DNA of 64,000 nt, taken from assembly GCF_900105725.1 (NCBI RefSeq), contig NZ_FNLM01000034.1, forward strand, positions 1,798,001-1,862,000, in the 5' to 3' direction. Positions 1 through 10,221 of the stretch are shown here, piece after piece. A program made the translations under genes and the position numbers. Origin of the DNA: Gordonia westfalica. GTDB taxonomy: Bacteria > Actinomycetota > Actinomycetes > Mycobacteriales > Mycobacteriaceae. The notes beneath the pieces are model-generated. The model did no database searches. It was given only the letters and a program-made list of their open reading frames with translations, and was not told the origin of the DNA. Position 1 is the stretch's first letter, and each line of letters begins with the position of its first letter.

Positions 1-1434
1 AACGTGCTCCCCGAACACGATGTGGTGATCATCGACGAGGCTCACGAGCTCGTCGACCGGATGACCTCGGTGGCGACCGACGAACTGTCGGCGTCCTCGA
101 TCGCGCTCGTCTCCCGGCGCGTCGGCAAACTCGTCGACGAGGAGACCGCCGACGCCCTCCTCGGCGCCGGTGAGCAACTCGGCGAACTCCTCGAGACCGC
201 CCCCAAGACCCAGTGGACGCAGCTGCCCGCCGACGCCACGAGCGTTCTGGTGATGTTGCGCGACCGGCTGTGGCAGACCCGGACCGCGATCGGCCCGGTG
301 CGCGCGCCCGGCGCCGGCGACGACGGTGCGGCCGCCGCCCGGTCGGCCGCCCTCACCTCGCTCGACGACATGCACGACACCGTCGTCCGCGTCCTCGGGG
401 CCTTCGACGAACCCGACGAGTCCAAGCGCCGTGACGTGGTGTGGGTCGGTCTCGACACCTCACGACGCGGCGCCGAGCCCCGCCCGGTGCTGCACATCGC
501 ACCGCTGTCGGTCGGCGGACTGCTCCGGGCATCGCTGTTCGCCAATTCGACGGTCATCCTGACCTCCGCGACGCTGACGATCGGCGGCTCCTTCGACGCC
601 CTCGCCGCCACCTGGGGCCTGCCCGCCTCGGGTCGCGGCACCGACCGGCCCGCCGCCGACGAGCCCGGAGCCGATGAACCGGGTCCCGACCCGGCGGCCT
701 CGCGCAACATCACGGCCAGCGGCAAGGCGGTGCCGTCGGATTCGGGTTCGGCGCGCTGGACGGGCCTCGACGCCGGCTCTCCGTTCGACTACCCGAAGTC
801 GTCCATCCTCTACCTCGCGCGGCACCTGCCGCGGCCCGACCGCTCGGGTATCGCACCGAAGACGATGGACGAGATCGCCCAGCTCGTCGATGCCGCCGGT
901 GGACGCACCCTGGGGCTCTTCTCGTCGATGCGGGCCGCGCGCGAAGCCGCCGAGGCGATCCGGGAACGCTGCGAGTACCCCGTGTTGTGTCAGGGCGACG
1001 ACACCACCTCGACCCTGGTCAGACGCTTCGCCGAGGATCCCGAGACATGCCTGTTCGGCACCCTGTCCCTGTGGCAGGGCGTCGACGTGCCCGGGCCGTC
1101 GCTGAGCCTGGTCATCATCGACCGGATCCCGTTCCCCCGGCCCGACGACCCGCTGCTGACCGCGCGGCAGCGTGCGGTCGACGCCCGGGGCGGCAACGGT
1201 TTCCTGTCCGTGGCGGCCAACCACGCCGCGCTGCTGCTCGCCCAGGGCGCCGGTCGCTTGCTGCGATCGGTCGACGACCGCGGCGTCGTCGCGGTGCTCG
1301 ACTCCCGACTGGCGACGGCCGGATACGGGGGCTACCTGCTCGCCTCGCTGCCGCCGATGTGGCGGACCACCGACCCCGCAGTGGTCAGGTCCGCCCTCAG
1401 CCGACTCGCCGCCGCACCGCGTCCGGTGGGCTGA
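1..1434 (+). CDS. dinG: DinG/XPD-family ATP-dependent helicase, C-terminal part (5' end outside window)
   Basis: This is the C-terminal 477 codons of a superfamily 2 helicase whose start lies before the window; the reading frame is open from base 1. A DEAH box (IIDEAHEL, Asp12-Glu13 of the fragment) opens it. Further on are the motif [10 protein letters not shown], the block [13 protein letters not shown] followed by [12 protein letters not shown], and the motif VI-like QGAGRLLRS, all typical of the DinG/XPD helicase core. Family members unwind 5'-3' and act on R-loops or stalled replication structures; the exact role here is inferred. The Walker A half and any iron-sulfur cysteines would be upstream and cannot be judged. 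A Gly/Pro/Asp-rich insert (about residues 208-250) follows the [10 protein letters not shown] motif. The neighbouring glg genes match the mycobacterial order. Confidence 0.85.
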   Translation, partial: NVLPEHDVVIIDEAHELVDRMTSVATDELSASSIALVSRRVGKLVDEETADALLGAGEQLGELLETAPKTQWTQLPADATSVLVMLRDRLWQTRTAIGPVRAPGAGDDGAAAARSAALTSLDDMHDTVVRVLGAFDEPDESKRRDVVWVGLDTSRRGAEPRPVLHIAPLSVGGLLRASLFANSTVILTSATLTIGGSFDALAATWGLPASGRGTDRPAADEPGADEPGPDPAASRNITASGKAVPSDSGSARWTGLDAGSPFDYPKSSILYLARHLPRPDRSGIAPKTMDEIAQLVDAAGGRTLGLFSSMRAAREAAEAIRERCEYPVLCQGDDTTSTLVRRFAEDPETCLFGTLSLWQGVDVPGPSLSLVIIDRIPFPRPDDPLLTARQRAVDARGGNGFLSVAANHAALLLAQGAGRLLRSVDDRGVVAVLDSRLATAGYGGYLLASLPPMWRTTDPAVVRSALSRLAAAPRPVG

Positions 1435-1586
1435 TCACGCCGGGAGCGAGACACCCGACACGGGGACCGCGTACGACAAGACAATCGCGTACGCGGGGCA
1501 CTAGGTTGGGTAGCGGTGATACCAACGCAGGCGAGACCGACAACGCACCCTGGCCAGTCGCGGGAGCTGACGAGAGGAGGCTTCGA

Positions 1587-3587
1587 GTGATCGGGCGCAT
1601 GGGGATCGACGACATCGCACCCCTGGTCTCCGCCGGGCAGCAGCCCGCGAAAGCCGTTGTGGGAGAGTTCTTCCCGGTCAGCACCACGGCGTGGCGCGAA
1701 GGTCACGACGCGATCGGGGTCACGCTGCACGTCGAGGCTCCCCGCCACGGCGTTCTCGACATCCGGATGACCCCGACCCCCGAACCGGACACGTTCAACG
1801 CGGCGTTCGTCCCCGACGCCGTCGGCTTCTGGTCATACCGCATCGAGGCCTGGAGCGACCCCTACACCACCTGGCGGTCCGCGGTCACCAAGAAGCTCGA
1901 TGCCGGTCAGGGCGCCGCCGATCTGGCCAACGACCTCGAGACCGGCGCCCGCATCCTCACGCGCGCCGCCGAGGCCATCGCCGACGAGAACCGCGAACTC
2001 GTGCTCGACGCCGCGCGTCTGCTCCGCGCTCGCCGCCGCCGGGTGGAGAACCGCGTGAGCCTGGCGATCTCGGAGGAGGTCGCCGAACTCCTCCACGACA
2101 ATCCGGTCCGCGAACTCGTCACCAAGAGCCGCACCCATCGCGTGTGGGTGGACCGCACCCGCGCGCTGTTCGGGTCCTGGTACGAGTTCTTCCCGCGCTC
2201 GACCGGCGGCTGGGACGGCGAGGGCAACCCGGTGCACGGCACCTTCCTCACCGCCGCCCAGGACCTGCCCCGCATCGCCGGGATGGGTTTCGACGTCGTC
2301 TACCTCCCGCCGATCCACCCCATCGGCGAGATCAACCGCAAGGGACGCAACAACACGCTCGTCGCCGGCCCCGACGATGTCGGCTCGCCGTGGGCCATCG
2401 GGTCGAAGGACGGCGGCCACGACGCCATCCACCCTCAGCTCGGCAGCGAGGAGGACTTCGAGTACTTCGTCGGGCGGGCGCGTGAGCTGGGCCTCGAGGT
2501 CGCCCTCGACCTCGCCCTGCAGTGCGCACCCGACCACCCCTGGGCCACCGAACACCCCGAGTGGTTCATCATCCAGCCCGACGGCACGATCGCCTACGCG
2601 GAGAACCCGCCGAAGAAGTACCAGGACATCTACCCGCTCAACTTCGACGACGACCGCAACGGCATCTATCGGGCCGTGCTGAAGGTCGTCCTGCACTGGG
2701 TCGGCCTCGGCGTGGACATCTTCCGCGTCGACAACCCGCACACCAAACCGCCGAACTTCTGGGAATGGCTGATCAGCGAGGTCAAGAAGCGGAACCCGGA
2801 CGTGCTGTTCCTGTCCGAGTCGTTCACCCGGCCCGCGCGTCTGTACGGTCTCGCCCGCCTCGGGTTCACGCAGTCCTACACGTACTTCACCTGGAAGACG
2901 GTCAAGTGGGAACTCGAGCAGTTCGGACGTGAACTGGCCGAGCACGCCGACGAGGCGCGGCCCAACCTCTTCGTCAACACGCCCGACATCCTGCACGCCA
3001 GCCTGCAGCACGGCGGCCCGGGAATGTTCGCGCTGCGCGCCGCACTGGCCGCGACCCTCGCCCCGACCTGGGGCGTCTACAGCGGCTACGAACTCTACGA
3101 ACACGTGGCGGTCGCCGAGGGCAGCGAGGAGTACCTGGACTCCGAGAAGTACGAACTGCGTCCCCGCGACTACAAGGCGGCCGCGAGCCGCGGCGAGTCG
3201 CTGGAACCGTGGATCACCTCGCTCAACGAGATCCGCCGCCGCCATCCCGCGCTGCAGCAGTTGCGGAACATCCACTTCCATCACGTCGACAACCCCTCGC
3301 TGATCGCCTACTCGAAAATCGATCCCGTGTCGGGCGACCGCGTCGTGGTGGTGATCAACCTCAACCCGTTCGCCGCCGAGGAATCGACCGTCTGGCTCGA
3401 CCTGCCCAAACTCGGATTCGAGTGGTACGAGCACTTCTCCGTCCGCGACGAGGTGTCCGGGGAGGAGTACTGGTGGGGACAGGACAACTACGTCCGTCTC
3501 GAGCCGTGGCGCGCGGTCGCCCACATCCTGGCCCTGCCGCCGCTCGACCCCGCCGCCGCCGCGCGACTCGCCTACCGAATCCAGTGA
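1587..3587 (+). CDS. glgE: Alpha-1,4-glucan:maltose-1-phosphate maltosyltransferase GlgE
   Basis: GH13 enzyme that adds maltosyl units from maltose-1-phosphate to alpha-1,4-glucans, in the cytosolic GlgE pathway for glycogen and capsular glucan. The GTG at 1587 is chosen because GAGAGGAGG (1572-1580) lies six bases upstream and the resulting N-terminus ([12 protein letters not shown]) matches the family. The 666-aa length is near that of characterised GlgE proteins (about 675-700 aa). The catalytic triad is visible: nucleophile Asp382 in [10 protein letters not shown], acid/base Glu411 in LFLSESF and Asp467 in NTPDILHA; their spacing of 29 and 56 residues fits the Streptomyces enzyme. glgB starts a few bases after its stop, so the two are probably co-transcribed. 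A possible -10 (TAGGTT, 1502-1507) lies in the 152-bp gap after the helicase gene. Confidence 0.97.
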   Translation: MIGRMGIDDIAPLVSAGQQPAKAVVGEFFPVSTTAWREGHDAIGVTLHVEAPRHGVLDIRMTPTPEPDTFNAAFVPDAVGFWSYRIEAWSDPYTTWRSAVTKKLDAGQGAADLANDLETGARILTRAAEAIADENRELVLDAARLLRARRRRVENRVSLAISEEVAELLHDNPVRELVTKSRTHRVWVDRTRALFGSWYEFFPRSTGGWDGEGNPVHGTFLTAAQDLPRIAGMGFDVVYLPPIHPIGEINRKGRNNTLVAGPDDVGSPWAIGSKDGGHDAIHPQLGSEEDFEYFVGRARELGLEVALDLALQCAPDHPWATEHPEWFIIQPDGTIAYAENPPKKYQDIYPLNFDDDRNGIYRAVLKVVLHWVGLGVDIFRVDNPHTKPPNFWEWLISEVKKRNPDVLFLSESFTRPARLYGLARLGFTQSYTYFTWKTVKWELEQFGRELAEHADEARPNLFVNTPDILHASLQHGGPGMFALRAALAATLAPTWGVYSGYELYEHVAVAEGSEEYLDSEKYELRPRDYKAAASRGESLEPWITSLNEIRRRHPALQQLRNIHFHHVDNPSLIAYSKIDPVSGDRVVVVINLNPFAAEESTVWLDLPKLGFEWYEHFSVRDEVSGEEYWWGQDNYVRLEPWRAVAHILALPPLDPAAAARLAYRIQ

Positions 3588-3594
3588 GGTGCCC

Positions 3595-5805
3595 GTGACC
3601 GATCTCGAGTCCCTCCCCGACCCCGCAGCCACCGACCACGACCTGCGTCGGCTTCACGCACTGACCCACCCCGACCCGCATGCGTTCCTCGGGGCGCACG
3701 ACGCACCGGGCGGCAGCACGATCCTGCGCACCCTACGGCCCGACGCACTGTCGGTGTCGGCGGTCATCGGCGGCGTCGACCATCCGATGTCCCGCCAGAC
3801 CGACGACCTGTGGGTCGTCACGGTGCCGATCGCCGACCTGATGGACTACCGCTACCGGATCGTCTATCCCGACGGTTCGGGCGGGACGTCGGAATTCGTG
3901 GTCGCCGACGGATACCGGTTCCTGCCGAGCCTCGGCGACATCGACATCCACCTGTTCAGCGAGGGACGTCACGAGAAGCTGTGGGAGGCCCTCGGCGCGC
4001 GCATCGTCTCGTACACGACGGCCGACGGCGACGTCCGCGGCACCGCGTTCTCTGTGTGGGCGCCCAACGCGCACGGCGTGGCCGTCATCGGCGACTTCGA
4101 CCACTGGACCGGCCGTGTGGCCCCCATGCGCAAGGTCGGGGTCAGCGGCGTCTGGGAGGTGTTCATCCCCGACGTCGGCGACGGTGCGCACTACAAGTTC
4201 CGGGTACACGGCGCCGACGGCGTGATCCGCGACAAGGCCGACCCGATGGCCTACCGGACCACACTCCCGCCGTCGACCGCGTCGGTCGTCGCCGAGTCGC
4301 ACCATGTCTGGTCCGACGACGCCTGGATCGCCCGCCGGGAGGCCTCCGCACCCGAGCGCGAACCGATGAGCGTCTACGAGGTGCACCTGGCGTCGTGGCG
4401 TCAGGGCCTGGGCTATCGCGAACTCGCCCATCAGCTCGCCGATTACGTCGTCGAGAAGGGCTTCACCCACGTCGAGTTCCTGCCGGTGGCCGAACACCCC
4501 TTCGGCGGCTCGTGGGGCTACCAGGTGACGTCGTACTACGCGCCGACTGCGCGCTTCGGCACCCCCGACGACTTCCGCTATCTCGTCGACCACCTGCATT
4601 CGCGCGGCATCGCCGTGCTCGTCGACTGGGTGCCCGCGCACTTCCCGAAGGACGAGTGGGCCCTCGCCCGCTTCGACGGCACGCCGCTCTACGAGCACGC
4701 CGACCCGATGCGTGGCGAGCAACTCGACTGGGGCACCTACGTTTTCGACTTCGGACGTCACGAGGTGCGCAACTTCCTGGTCGCCAACGCGCTGTTCTGG
4801 TTCAGCGAGTTCCACATCGACGGACTACGCGTCGACGCCGTCGCGTCGATGCTGTACCTGGATTACTCACGCCCCGACGGGCAGTGGCGGCCCAATGTTC
4901 ACGGCGGCCGCGAGAACCTCGAGGCGGTGCAGTTCCTGCAGGAGACCAACGCGACGGTCCACAAGCACTTCCCCGGCGTCATCACCGTCGCCGAGGAGTC
5001 CACCGCGTGGCCGGGCGTCACCCGGATGACCGATCTCGGCGGTCTCGGCTTCAGCTTCAAATGGAACATGGGCTGGATGCACGACAGCCTCGACTATCTG
5101 TCACGCGATCAGGTGCACCGCAGCTTCCACCATCACGAGATCACCTTCTCGCTGATGTACGCGTGGAGCGAGAACTTCGTGCTGCCCCTGTCGCACGACG
5201 AGGTGGTGCACGGCAAGGGCACGCTCTGGACGCGGATGCCGGGCGATTCCTTCACCAAGGCCGCCGGCGCACGCGTGTACCTCGCCTATATGTGGTCGCA
5301 TCCCGGCAAGCAGTTGCTGTTCATGGGCCAGGAGTTCGGCCAGACCGGTGAATGGGCCGACAACCGCAGCCTCGACTGGCACCAGCTGGAGGGATGGGAG
5401 GGCGAGCTCCATTCCGGTATCTCGGCGCTCGTCACCGATCTGAACCGCATCTACCGGTCGTCCCCGGCGCTTTACACTCAGGACATCACTCCCCTCGGCT
5501 ACGAGTGGATCGACGCCAACGACACCGCGAACAACGTGATCAGCTTCCTGCGTTTCGGGGAGGACGGATCGGTCGTCGCCTGCATCTTCAACTTCTCCGG
5601 CTCGGACCGCGTCGACTATCAGGTCGGTCTGCCGCAGGGCGGGGTGTGGGAGGAGATCCTCAACACCGACGCCGACGCCTACAGCGGCGCCGGCCGGGGC
5701 AATCTGGGGTCGGTGACCGCCGACGGGCCGTCGTACCACGGACGCCCCACCTCGGCGCGGGTCATGCTGCCGGCCAACTCCGCCATCTGGCTCGCCCCGC
5801 GCTAG
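3595..5805 (+). CDS. glgB: 1,4-alpha-glucan branching enzyme GlgB
   Basis: Cytosolic GH13 branching enzyme that cuts alpha-1,4-glucan and re-attaches the piece by alpha-1,6 linkage. An N-terminal glucan-binding region ([15 protein letters not shown]) precedes a CBM48 domain and the catalytic barrel. The nucleophile is Asp414 ([10 protein letters not shown]), the acid/base Glu467 ([10 protein letters not shown]) and the third acid lies in [11 protein letters not shown]; the 53-residue Asp-Glu spacing equals that of E. coli GlgB. Two GTG starts are possible. I prefer 3595 because TGAGGTG (3585-3591) sits at the right distance as ribosome binding site; 3589 would add two residues. It follows glgE by seven bases, and pairing maltosyl chain extension with branching is the normal arrangement of this pathway in actinobacteria. 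Confidence 0.97.
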   Translation: MTDLESLPDPAATDHDLRRLHALTHPDPHAFLGAHDAPGGSTILRTLRPDALSVSAVIGGVDHPMSRQTDDLWVVTVPIADLMDYRYRIVYPDGSGGTSEFVVADGYRFLPSLGDIDIHLFSEGRHEKLWEALGARIVSYTTADGDVRGTAFSVWAPNAHGVAVIGDFDHWTGRVAPMRKVGVSGVWEVFIPDVGDGAHYKFRVHGADGVIRDKADPMAYRTTLPPSTASVVAESHHVWSDDAWIARREASAPEREPMSVYEVHLASWRQGLGYRELAHQLADYVVEKGFTHVEFLPVAEHPFGGSWGYQVTSYYAPTARFGTPDDFRYLVDHLHSRGIAVLVDWVPAHFPKDEWALARFDGTPLYEHADPMRGEQLDWGTYVFDFGRHEVRNFLVANALFWFSEFHIDGLRVDAVASMLYLDYSRPDGQWRPNVHGGRENLEAVQFLQETNATVHKHFPGVITVAEESTAWPGVTRMTDLGGLGFSFKWNMGWMHDSLDYLSRDQVHRSFHHHEITFSLMYAWSENFVLPLSHDEVVHGKGTLWTRMPGDSFTKAAGARVYLAYMWSHPGKQLLFMGQEFGQTGEWADNRSLDWHQLEGWEGELHSGISALVTDLNRIYRSSPALYTQDITPLGYEWIDANDTANNVISFLRFGEDGSVVACIFNFSGSDRVDYQVGLPQGGVWEEILNTDADAYSGAGRGNLGSVTADGPSYHGRPTSARVMLPANSAIWLAPR

Positions 5806-5883
5806 CCGCACAAACCCACCCTTTATCGGCAAACCCAGCACCCCGGAGGGTGCTGGGTTTGCCGAAAAATGGTGGGTTTGCGG
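5806..5883. repeat. Nested palindrome, copy 1 (putative bidirectional terminator)
   Basis: An inner perfect 17-bp stem (5827-5843 with 5848-5864, loop CGGA) is enclosed by a second pair of arms, CAAACCCACC (5811-5820) and GGTGGGTTTG (5871-5880). It lies between the convergent glgB and thioredoxin genes and repeats AAACCCA in both arms. The same design recurs at 59554-59629, again at the end of a plus-strand gene facing minus-strand genes. A role as terminator for both strands is inferred from position. Confidence 0.75.
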
Positions 5884-5884
5884 A

Positions 5885-6901
5885 TCAGTAGAGCGCGCTG
5901 GCCAGCTTCCGGCGTGCGGCGACGACGAAGTCCTCGGCCGGATCGAACAGCTCGAACAGCTCGAGGAGTCGCGTCCGTGCCCGTGTGCGCTCGTCGCCGT
6001 TGGTCACGCGGACCACGTCGATGATCCGGTCGAAGGCCGCCTCGGGCTGCTGCGACAGCAGCAGGACGTCCGCGGCCGCGAGCTGGGCGTCGACGTCGCG
6101 CGGTGACGCCGTCTCGACGATGGCCGGGTCGTGGGCCTGCGCGCGCAGGATGAATTCGAGGTTCCGCGCCGCCGACGCCGCCTCGACGTTCTCGGGTTCG
6201 GCTTCGGCAACGGCGCGATATGCGGCCAGTGCCCCGTCGAAGTCACCGTCGTTGAGCTTCTCCTCGGCGGCGATCATGCGCGGATCGGACTGCTCCGGCT
6301 CGGGAGCCGCACCCGCGGGTGCGTCCGGCAACGCGTTGCCGACCTGGGCGAAGATCTCGTCGATCCAGCTGGTGATCTCGGCCTCGGACCGGACGCCGTT
6401 GAACGCGGTGACCGGCTGTCCCTGCACGATGGCGACGACCATCGGGATCGACTGCACCCGGAATGCCTGCGCGATACGGGGACTGGCGTCGACATCGACC
6501 TTGGCGAGCACCCAGCGACCGCCGGACTCCGCGGCGAGACGCTCGAGAACCGGCGACAACTGCTTGCACGGTCCGCACCATTCCGCCCAGAGGTCGACGA
6601 CGACGAGCTGCTGCATCGACCGGTCGAGGACCTCGGACTCGAAGGTCTCCTCGGTCACGTCGATGACGCTCGCGCCCGGCGCGGCGGGCGGTGCAGCCGG
6701 CGGCGGGGTGCCGGGGACCGGCTGTGCGCCGTCGGGCTGAGCCTGCGCTCGCTGGGCCTGGGCTCGCTGAGCCTGGGCGCGTTGGGCTTCGGCCCGTTCC
6801 TTGATTCCGCCGAGATCGACGGCACCGGTCATGGCCATGGCGGCCGCAGCCTGTTGACGGGCCGCCGCGGCGGCCTGCTGACGATTGGTTGGTCGCGTCA
6901 C
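5885..6901 (-). CDS. Thioredoxin-domain protein with C-terminal TPR region (CnoX/YbbN-like)
   Basis: Cytosolic protein of 338 aa. The N-terminal 80 or so residues are Ala/Gln-rich low-complexity sequence with repeated QRAQA units, encoded by imperfect 15-bp repeats near 6735-6795. A thioredoxin fold follows with the active-site motif WAEWCGPCK, then a C-terminal helical half-TPR region (FDGALAAYRAVAEAEPEN). This layout matches chaperone-type thioredoxins such as CnoX and the mycobacterial homologue next to glgB. The GTG start at 6901 overlaps the stop of the MFS gene (GTGA), so translation is probably coupled; a GAGG sequence lies too close to act alone. It is the last gene of a four-gene minus-strand operon and ends at the nested palindrome. 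Redox-linked protein folding is inferred from the family; no partner is encoded here. Confidence 0.88.
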   Translation of the reverse strand: MTRPTNRQQAAAAARQQAAAAMAMTGAVDLGGIKERAEAQRAQAQRAQAQRAQAQPDGAQPVPGTPPPAAPPAAPGASVIDVTEETFESEVLDRSMQQLVVVDLWAEWCGPCKQLSPVLERLAAESGGRWVLAKVDVDASPRIAQAFRVQSIPMVVAIVQGQPVTAFNGVRSEAEITSWIDEIFAQVGNALPDAPAGAAPEPEQSDPRMIAAEEKLNDGDFDGALAAYRAVAEAEPENVEAASAARNLEFILRAQAHDPAIVETASPRDVDAQLAAADVLLLSQQPEAAFDRIIDVVRVTNGDERTRARTRLLELFELFDPAEDFVVAARRKLASALY

Positions 6902-8136
6902 TCCTCTAGTGTGGCACGACCACCCGACCGCGACGACCGAGGTTCGCCGAGCGCGGACACCGACGGTCCGCGTGGGCGCACCACTCCGGCGAAGTACACC
7001 GCGAGCAGGAGCGCGGCCAGGGCCGCGAGCAGCCCGGTGTTCAGACTCGTTTGGCTGCTGATGAACCCGACGACGGCCGGTCCGGCGAGCATCCCCAGGT
7101 ATCCGCAACCGACGACGATCGAGATCGTCCGCCCGCCCGCCGAATCGGTGAGGTTGCCCGCGGCGGTGAAGATCTGCGGGATGAGTCCGGCGAGTCCGAC
7201 GCCGAAGACCGCCCAGCCGACGACGGCGAGCGCCGGAACCGGCGAGACGATCGCGATCGTCATGCCGGCGATCCCGATGAGTGCGCCGACGCGCAGCACG
7301 CGGACCGCCCCCACGGACGCGACGACCGGATCGATGACGAATCTCGACACCGTCATGGCGAGGCTGAAGGCGCCGAACGTGAGCGCGCCGATCGCCTCGC
7401 TGGTCCCGTAGCTCTCGACGATGTGCAGGGCGCTCCAGTCGTAGGCGGTGCCCTCGGCGAGCATCAGCCCGAAGGCGACGACCGCGAGGAGGACGAGCCG
7501 ACGCCGGTCGATGCCGTGCCACCACGACGCTTCCGACGACGCGTTCGTCGACGTCGCCGGCGACTCGTCGTGCCCGGCGAGGCCACGCGCGACCGCGGCG
7601 ACGACCACGAATCCGGCAACGGCCGCACAGGCGACGGTCGGGACGACGCCGGCGTCGGCCCACAGGGTCGCCGCGACCACTCCGGACCCGACCAGGCTGC
7701 CCGCCGAGAACCAGCCGTGGAACGACGACATGATCGGCCGGCGATACGCGCGCTCGACGGCGACCGCCTGCGCGTTCATCGACACGTCGAGGCACCCGTT
7801 GGCGAATCCGAACGCTGCCAGCGCCGCACCGAGGGTGAGCGTGTCGACGGCGAGGACGGGCGTGATGATGACCGCCGAGAGGAGCGATGCAGCGACGATC
7901 GTGAGCGGCCGGGAACCCCAGCGATCGATCAGCGGGCCACACACCTGCATGCCGACGAAGGCGGATCCACCCAGGAGGAGCAGCAGGCCGCCGAGCTCGT
8001 CGTGCCCTACGTCGGTGCGCTCGCTGATGACCGGGATGTGAGCCACCCACATGGCGGCGAGGAAACCGTTCAGGGCGAAGATCGTGGCGACCGCCCGCCG
8101 GGATCGACGGGGTCCGGTCGCGAGGTGCACCTGCAC
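6898..8136 (-). CDS. MFS transporter, about 12 membrane segments
   Basis: A 412-aa integral membrane protein of the major facilitator superfamily. About twelve hydrophobic stretches are visible, with the typical inter-helix motif GPLIDRWGSRP between helices 2 and 3 and an Arg/Asp-rich cytoplasmic middle loop around residues 190-215. The tail after the last helix is short and polar (PRGPSVSALGEPRSS). It resembles FucP/YbjJ-type sugar or drug transporters, but the substrate cannot be read from the sequence. The GTG start at 8136 follows directly on the stop codon of the thiamine-binding protein (TGA then GTG, no gap), and its own stop overlaps the thioredoxin start. The link to a thiamine-binding protein hints at vitamin or precursor transport; that is only inference. 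Confidence 0.88.
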   Translation of the reverse strand: MQVHLATGPRRSRRAVATIFALNGFLAAMWVAHIPVISERTDVGHDELGGLLLLLGGSAFVGMQVCGPLIDRWGSRPLTIVAASLLSAVIITPVLAVDTLTLGAALAAFGFANGCLDVSMNAQAVAVERAYRRPIMSSFHGWFSAGSLVGSGVVAATLWADAGVVPTVACAAVAGFVVVAAVARGLAGHDESPATSTNASSEASWWHGIDRRRLVLLAVVAFGLMLAEGTAYDWSALHIVESYGTSEAIGALTFGAFSLAMTVSRFVIDPVVASVGAVRVLRVGALIGIAGMTIAIVSPVPALAVVGWAVFGVGLAGLIPQIFTAAGNLTDSAGGRTISIVVGCGYLGMLAGPAVVGFISSQTSLNTGLLAALAALLLAVYFAGVVRPRGPSVSALGEPRSSRSGGRATLEE

Positions 8137-8451
8137 TCAGTCGCCCGAACCCAGGTGGCGTTCCACCCGTTCGACCTTGCCGGTCAGTTCGTCGGTGTGG
8201 CCCGGTCGGATGTCGGCCTTGAGCACCAGGCCCACGCGCGGCGCGCGGGCGGCGACGGCCTCGGTGGCGGCTTTGACCACTGCCATCACTTCGTCCCAGT
8301 CGCCCTCGAGATAGGTGAACATCGAGGTTGTCTGATGTGGGATCCCGGAGGCCCGCACCACCTCGACGGCGGCCGCGACCGCCGCACTCATCCCGCCGTC
8401 GGCGTCGACGGCGGTCCCGCCCGAGGGCGTGAGGCTGAACGCGACGATCAG
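8137..8451 (-). CDS. MTH1187-family thiamine-binding protein (DUF77), apparent CTG start
   Basis: Small cytosolic protein (104 aa) of the MTH1187/YkoF-like family, which binds thiamine or related pyrimidines. The first in-frame ATG (8391) would remove the first beta strand. Upstream of it the frame is open and encodes a family-typical N-terminus ([11 protein letters not shown]), with no ATG, GTG or TTG codon. A strong ribosome binding site, GGAGGT (8463-8458), lies seven bases before a CTG at 8451, and an in-frame stop lies just before that site. I therefore place the start at CTG 8451, a rare initiator. The core contains [17 protein letters not shown], as in other members. Its stop abuts the MFS start, so the two are likely co-expressed. 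Confidence 0.8.
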   Translation of the reverse strand: MIVAFSLTPSGGTAVDADGGMSAAVAAAVEVVRASGIPHQTTSMFTYLEGDWDEVMAVVKAATEAVAARAPRVGLVLKADIRPGHTDELTGKVERVERHLGSGD

Positions 8452-8480
8452 TGGACTACCTCCGGATCAGGCGGGTCGGA

Positions 8481-8885
8481 TCAGGCGGGGGCCTGCTGCG
8501 GCGACTGCCCGGCCGACAGCTCGGCGAGATGGCCGTTGCGCTTGGCCCACCACTCGAAGACGATCGTGCCGAAGGGCGGCACGCTCGATGCGAGCGCCAG
8601 CAGCGTCACGATCGGGATCCCGATGCGGCGTCCGCCCAGGGGCAGCTCCCACTTCACGGCGTTCCACTTGAGCTGGAACGAGGTGATCAGGGCGACGATC
8701 ACGAAGATCACGAAGACGGCACCGTGGGTGGCGCCGGGCAGCGCGATGGCCTCCGGGTCGTCGTTGACGCGCTTGAGGATCATCCCGACGATCAGCCACG
8801 CCCAGGTGATGGCCTCGGCCACGGCGACGAGGCGGAAGCGCTTGGCGGGTGTGGTCAGGTCGAAGAAAGACAGCATGTTCACCAT
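8481..8885 (-). CDS. DUF3817 integral membrane protein
   Basis: A 134-aa membrane protein with three or four hydrophobic helices (around residues 18-38, 48-70 and 88-108). A short polar N-terminus (LTTPAKRFRLVAVAEAITW) and the GIPIVTLLALASSVPPFG block mark the DUF3817 family, which is widespread in actinobacteria and has no known function. ATG at 8885 is used; an internal ATG at 8876 is an alternative, and upstream only a weak GGCAGG is seen. It is the first gene of the minus-strand operon that continues with the thiamine-binding protein 29 bases downstream, the MFS transporter and the thioredoxin. An inverted repeat at 8899-8933 lies just upstream and separates it from the thiolase gene. Confidence 0.82.
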   Translation of the reverse strand: MVNMLSFFDLTTPAKRFRLVAVAEAITWAWLIVGMILKRVNDDPEAIALPGATHGAVFVIFVIVALITSFQLKWNAVKWELPLGGRRIGIPIVTLLALASSVPPFGTIVFEWWAKRNGHLAELSAGQSPQQAPA

Positions 8886-8898
8886 TGTGCCTGCCGGC

Positions 8899-8933
8899 GG
8901 AGACTTCTACGACAAAGTGTCGTAGAAGTCTCC
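8899..8933 (-). terminator. Perfect 16-bp stem-loop after the thiolase gene
   Basis: GGAGACTTCTACGACA (8899-8914) pairs perfectly with 8918-8933 around an AAG loop. It lies between the thiolase stop and the DUF3817 gene, both on the minus strand. No clear T-run follows, so terminator function is inferred from position; a regulatory role in the DUF3817 leader is also possible. Confidence 0.6.
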
Positions 8934-8946
8934 TTCAGCGGATCGA

Positions 8947-10148
8947 TCAGGCCTTCGGGACGCGGACGATCAGCGCGTCGCCCTGTCCACCGGCACCGCA
9001 CAGTGCGGCCGCGCCGACACCGCCGCCGCGGCGCTGCAGTTCGAGCGCGAGGTGGAGGGTGATGCGGGCACCGGAGGTGCCGATCGGGTGACCGACGGCG
9101 ATGGCGCCACCGTTGACGTTGATCTTGTCCGCGTCGACGCCGAGCTGCTGGGTCGAGGCCAGGCCGACGGCGGCGAACGCCTCGTTGATCTCGATGAGGT
9201 CGAGGTCCGCGGGGCGATGCCCTCGCGGTCACATGCCTTGATGATCGCGTTGGCCGGCTGCGCCTGCAGGCTCGAGTCCGGACCCGCGACGACGCCGTGG
9301 GCACCGATCTCGGCGAGCCAGGTCACGCCCAGTTCCTCCGCCTTGGCCTTGCTCATCACGACGACCGCGGCAGCGCCGTCGGAGATCTGCGAGGAGTTGC
9401 CCGCGGTGATGGTGCCGTCCTTGCGGAAGGCCGGGCGCAGGCCCCCGAGCGACTCGGCGGTGGTGTTGGCGCGGATGCCCTCGTCCTCGGTGAACTGGAT
9501 CGGGTCGCCCTTGCGCTGCGGGATGGAGACCGGCACGACCTCGTCGTCGAAGACGCCGTTCTTCCAGGCGGCAGCGGCGAGCTGGTGGCTGCGGGCGGCG
9601 AACTCGTCCTGCTGCTCGCGCGTGAAGCCGTCCTTGTCGTTGCCCTGCTCGGTCAACGCACCCATCGGCTGATCGGTGAAGGCGTCGTGCAGGCCGTCGA
9701 AGGCCATGTGGTCGGTGAGCTCGGTGTTGCCGTACTTGAAGCCGCTGCGGCTGCCCTGCAGCAGGTGCGGGGCCTGGGTCATCGACTCCTGGCCACCGGC
9801 GACAACGACGTCGAACTCACCGGCGCGGATGAGCTGGTCGGCGAGCGCGATGGCGTCGATGCCCGACAGGCACATCTTGTTGATCGTCAGCGTCGGGACG
9901 TCCCAGCCGATACCGGCCTTGATCGCGGCCTGGCGAGCCGGCATCTGACCCGCCCCCGCGGTCAGCACCTGGCCCATGATCACGTACTGGACCTCAGAAG
10001 CCGGGACCCCGGACTTCTCGAGTGCACCCTGGATCGCCACCGCACCCAGGTCGACGCCGCTGAAGTCCTTCAGGGAGCCCAGGAGGCGGCCGAAGGGGGT
10101 GCGTGCGCCGGCGACGATGACCGTCGTGTTGTCAGCAGTCGAGGACAT
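8947..10148 (-). pseudogene. fadA4: Acetyl-CoA C-acetyltransferase (thiolase), single-base frameshift
   Basis: Thiolase that condenses or cleaves acetoacetyl-CoA, orthologous by position to mycobacterial fadA4. The N-terminal part is intact, with nucleophile Cys93 ([11 protein letters not shown]). Around residue 312 the frame breaks at a run of four G on the plus strand (9211-9214). The uninterrupted frame runs on to 8970 as a meaningless Arg/Ser/Thr-rich tail. One extra C in the coding strand restores [13 protein letters not shown] and CGAGGQG, which carry the catalytic His and second Cys, and a natural stop at 8947. As written, the product would be inactive. A homopolymer error or a real recent mutation can both explain it. 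The ATG at 10148 has GGAGG nine bases upstream; the gene is divergent from the epimerase gene. Confidence 0.85.
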
Positions 10149-10221
10149 GGAAAAGAACCTCCGGGGGTGTCGTGCGAGGGGGCTACCGAGCGCCCGCTCT
10201 GTGCGCTCTACCCCCCAACGC

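Noticed and set aside
1833..3632. A 599-codon open frame on the minus strand
   Set aside because: It mirrors glgE codon by codon and has no recognisable domain.
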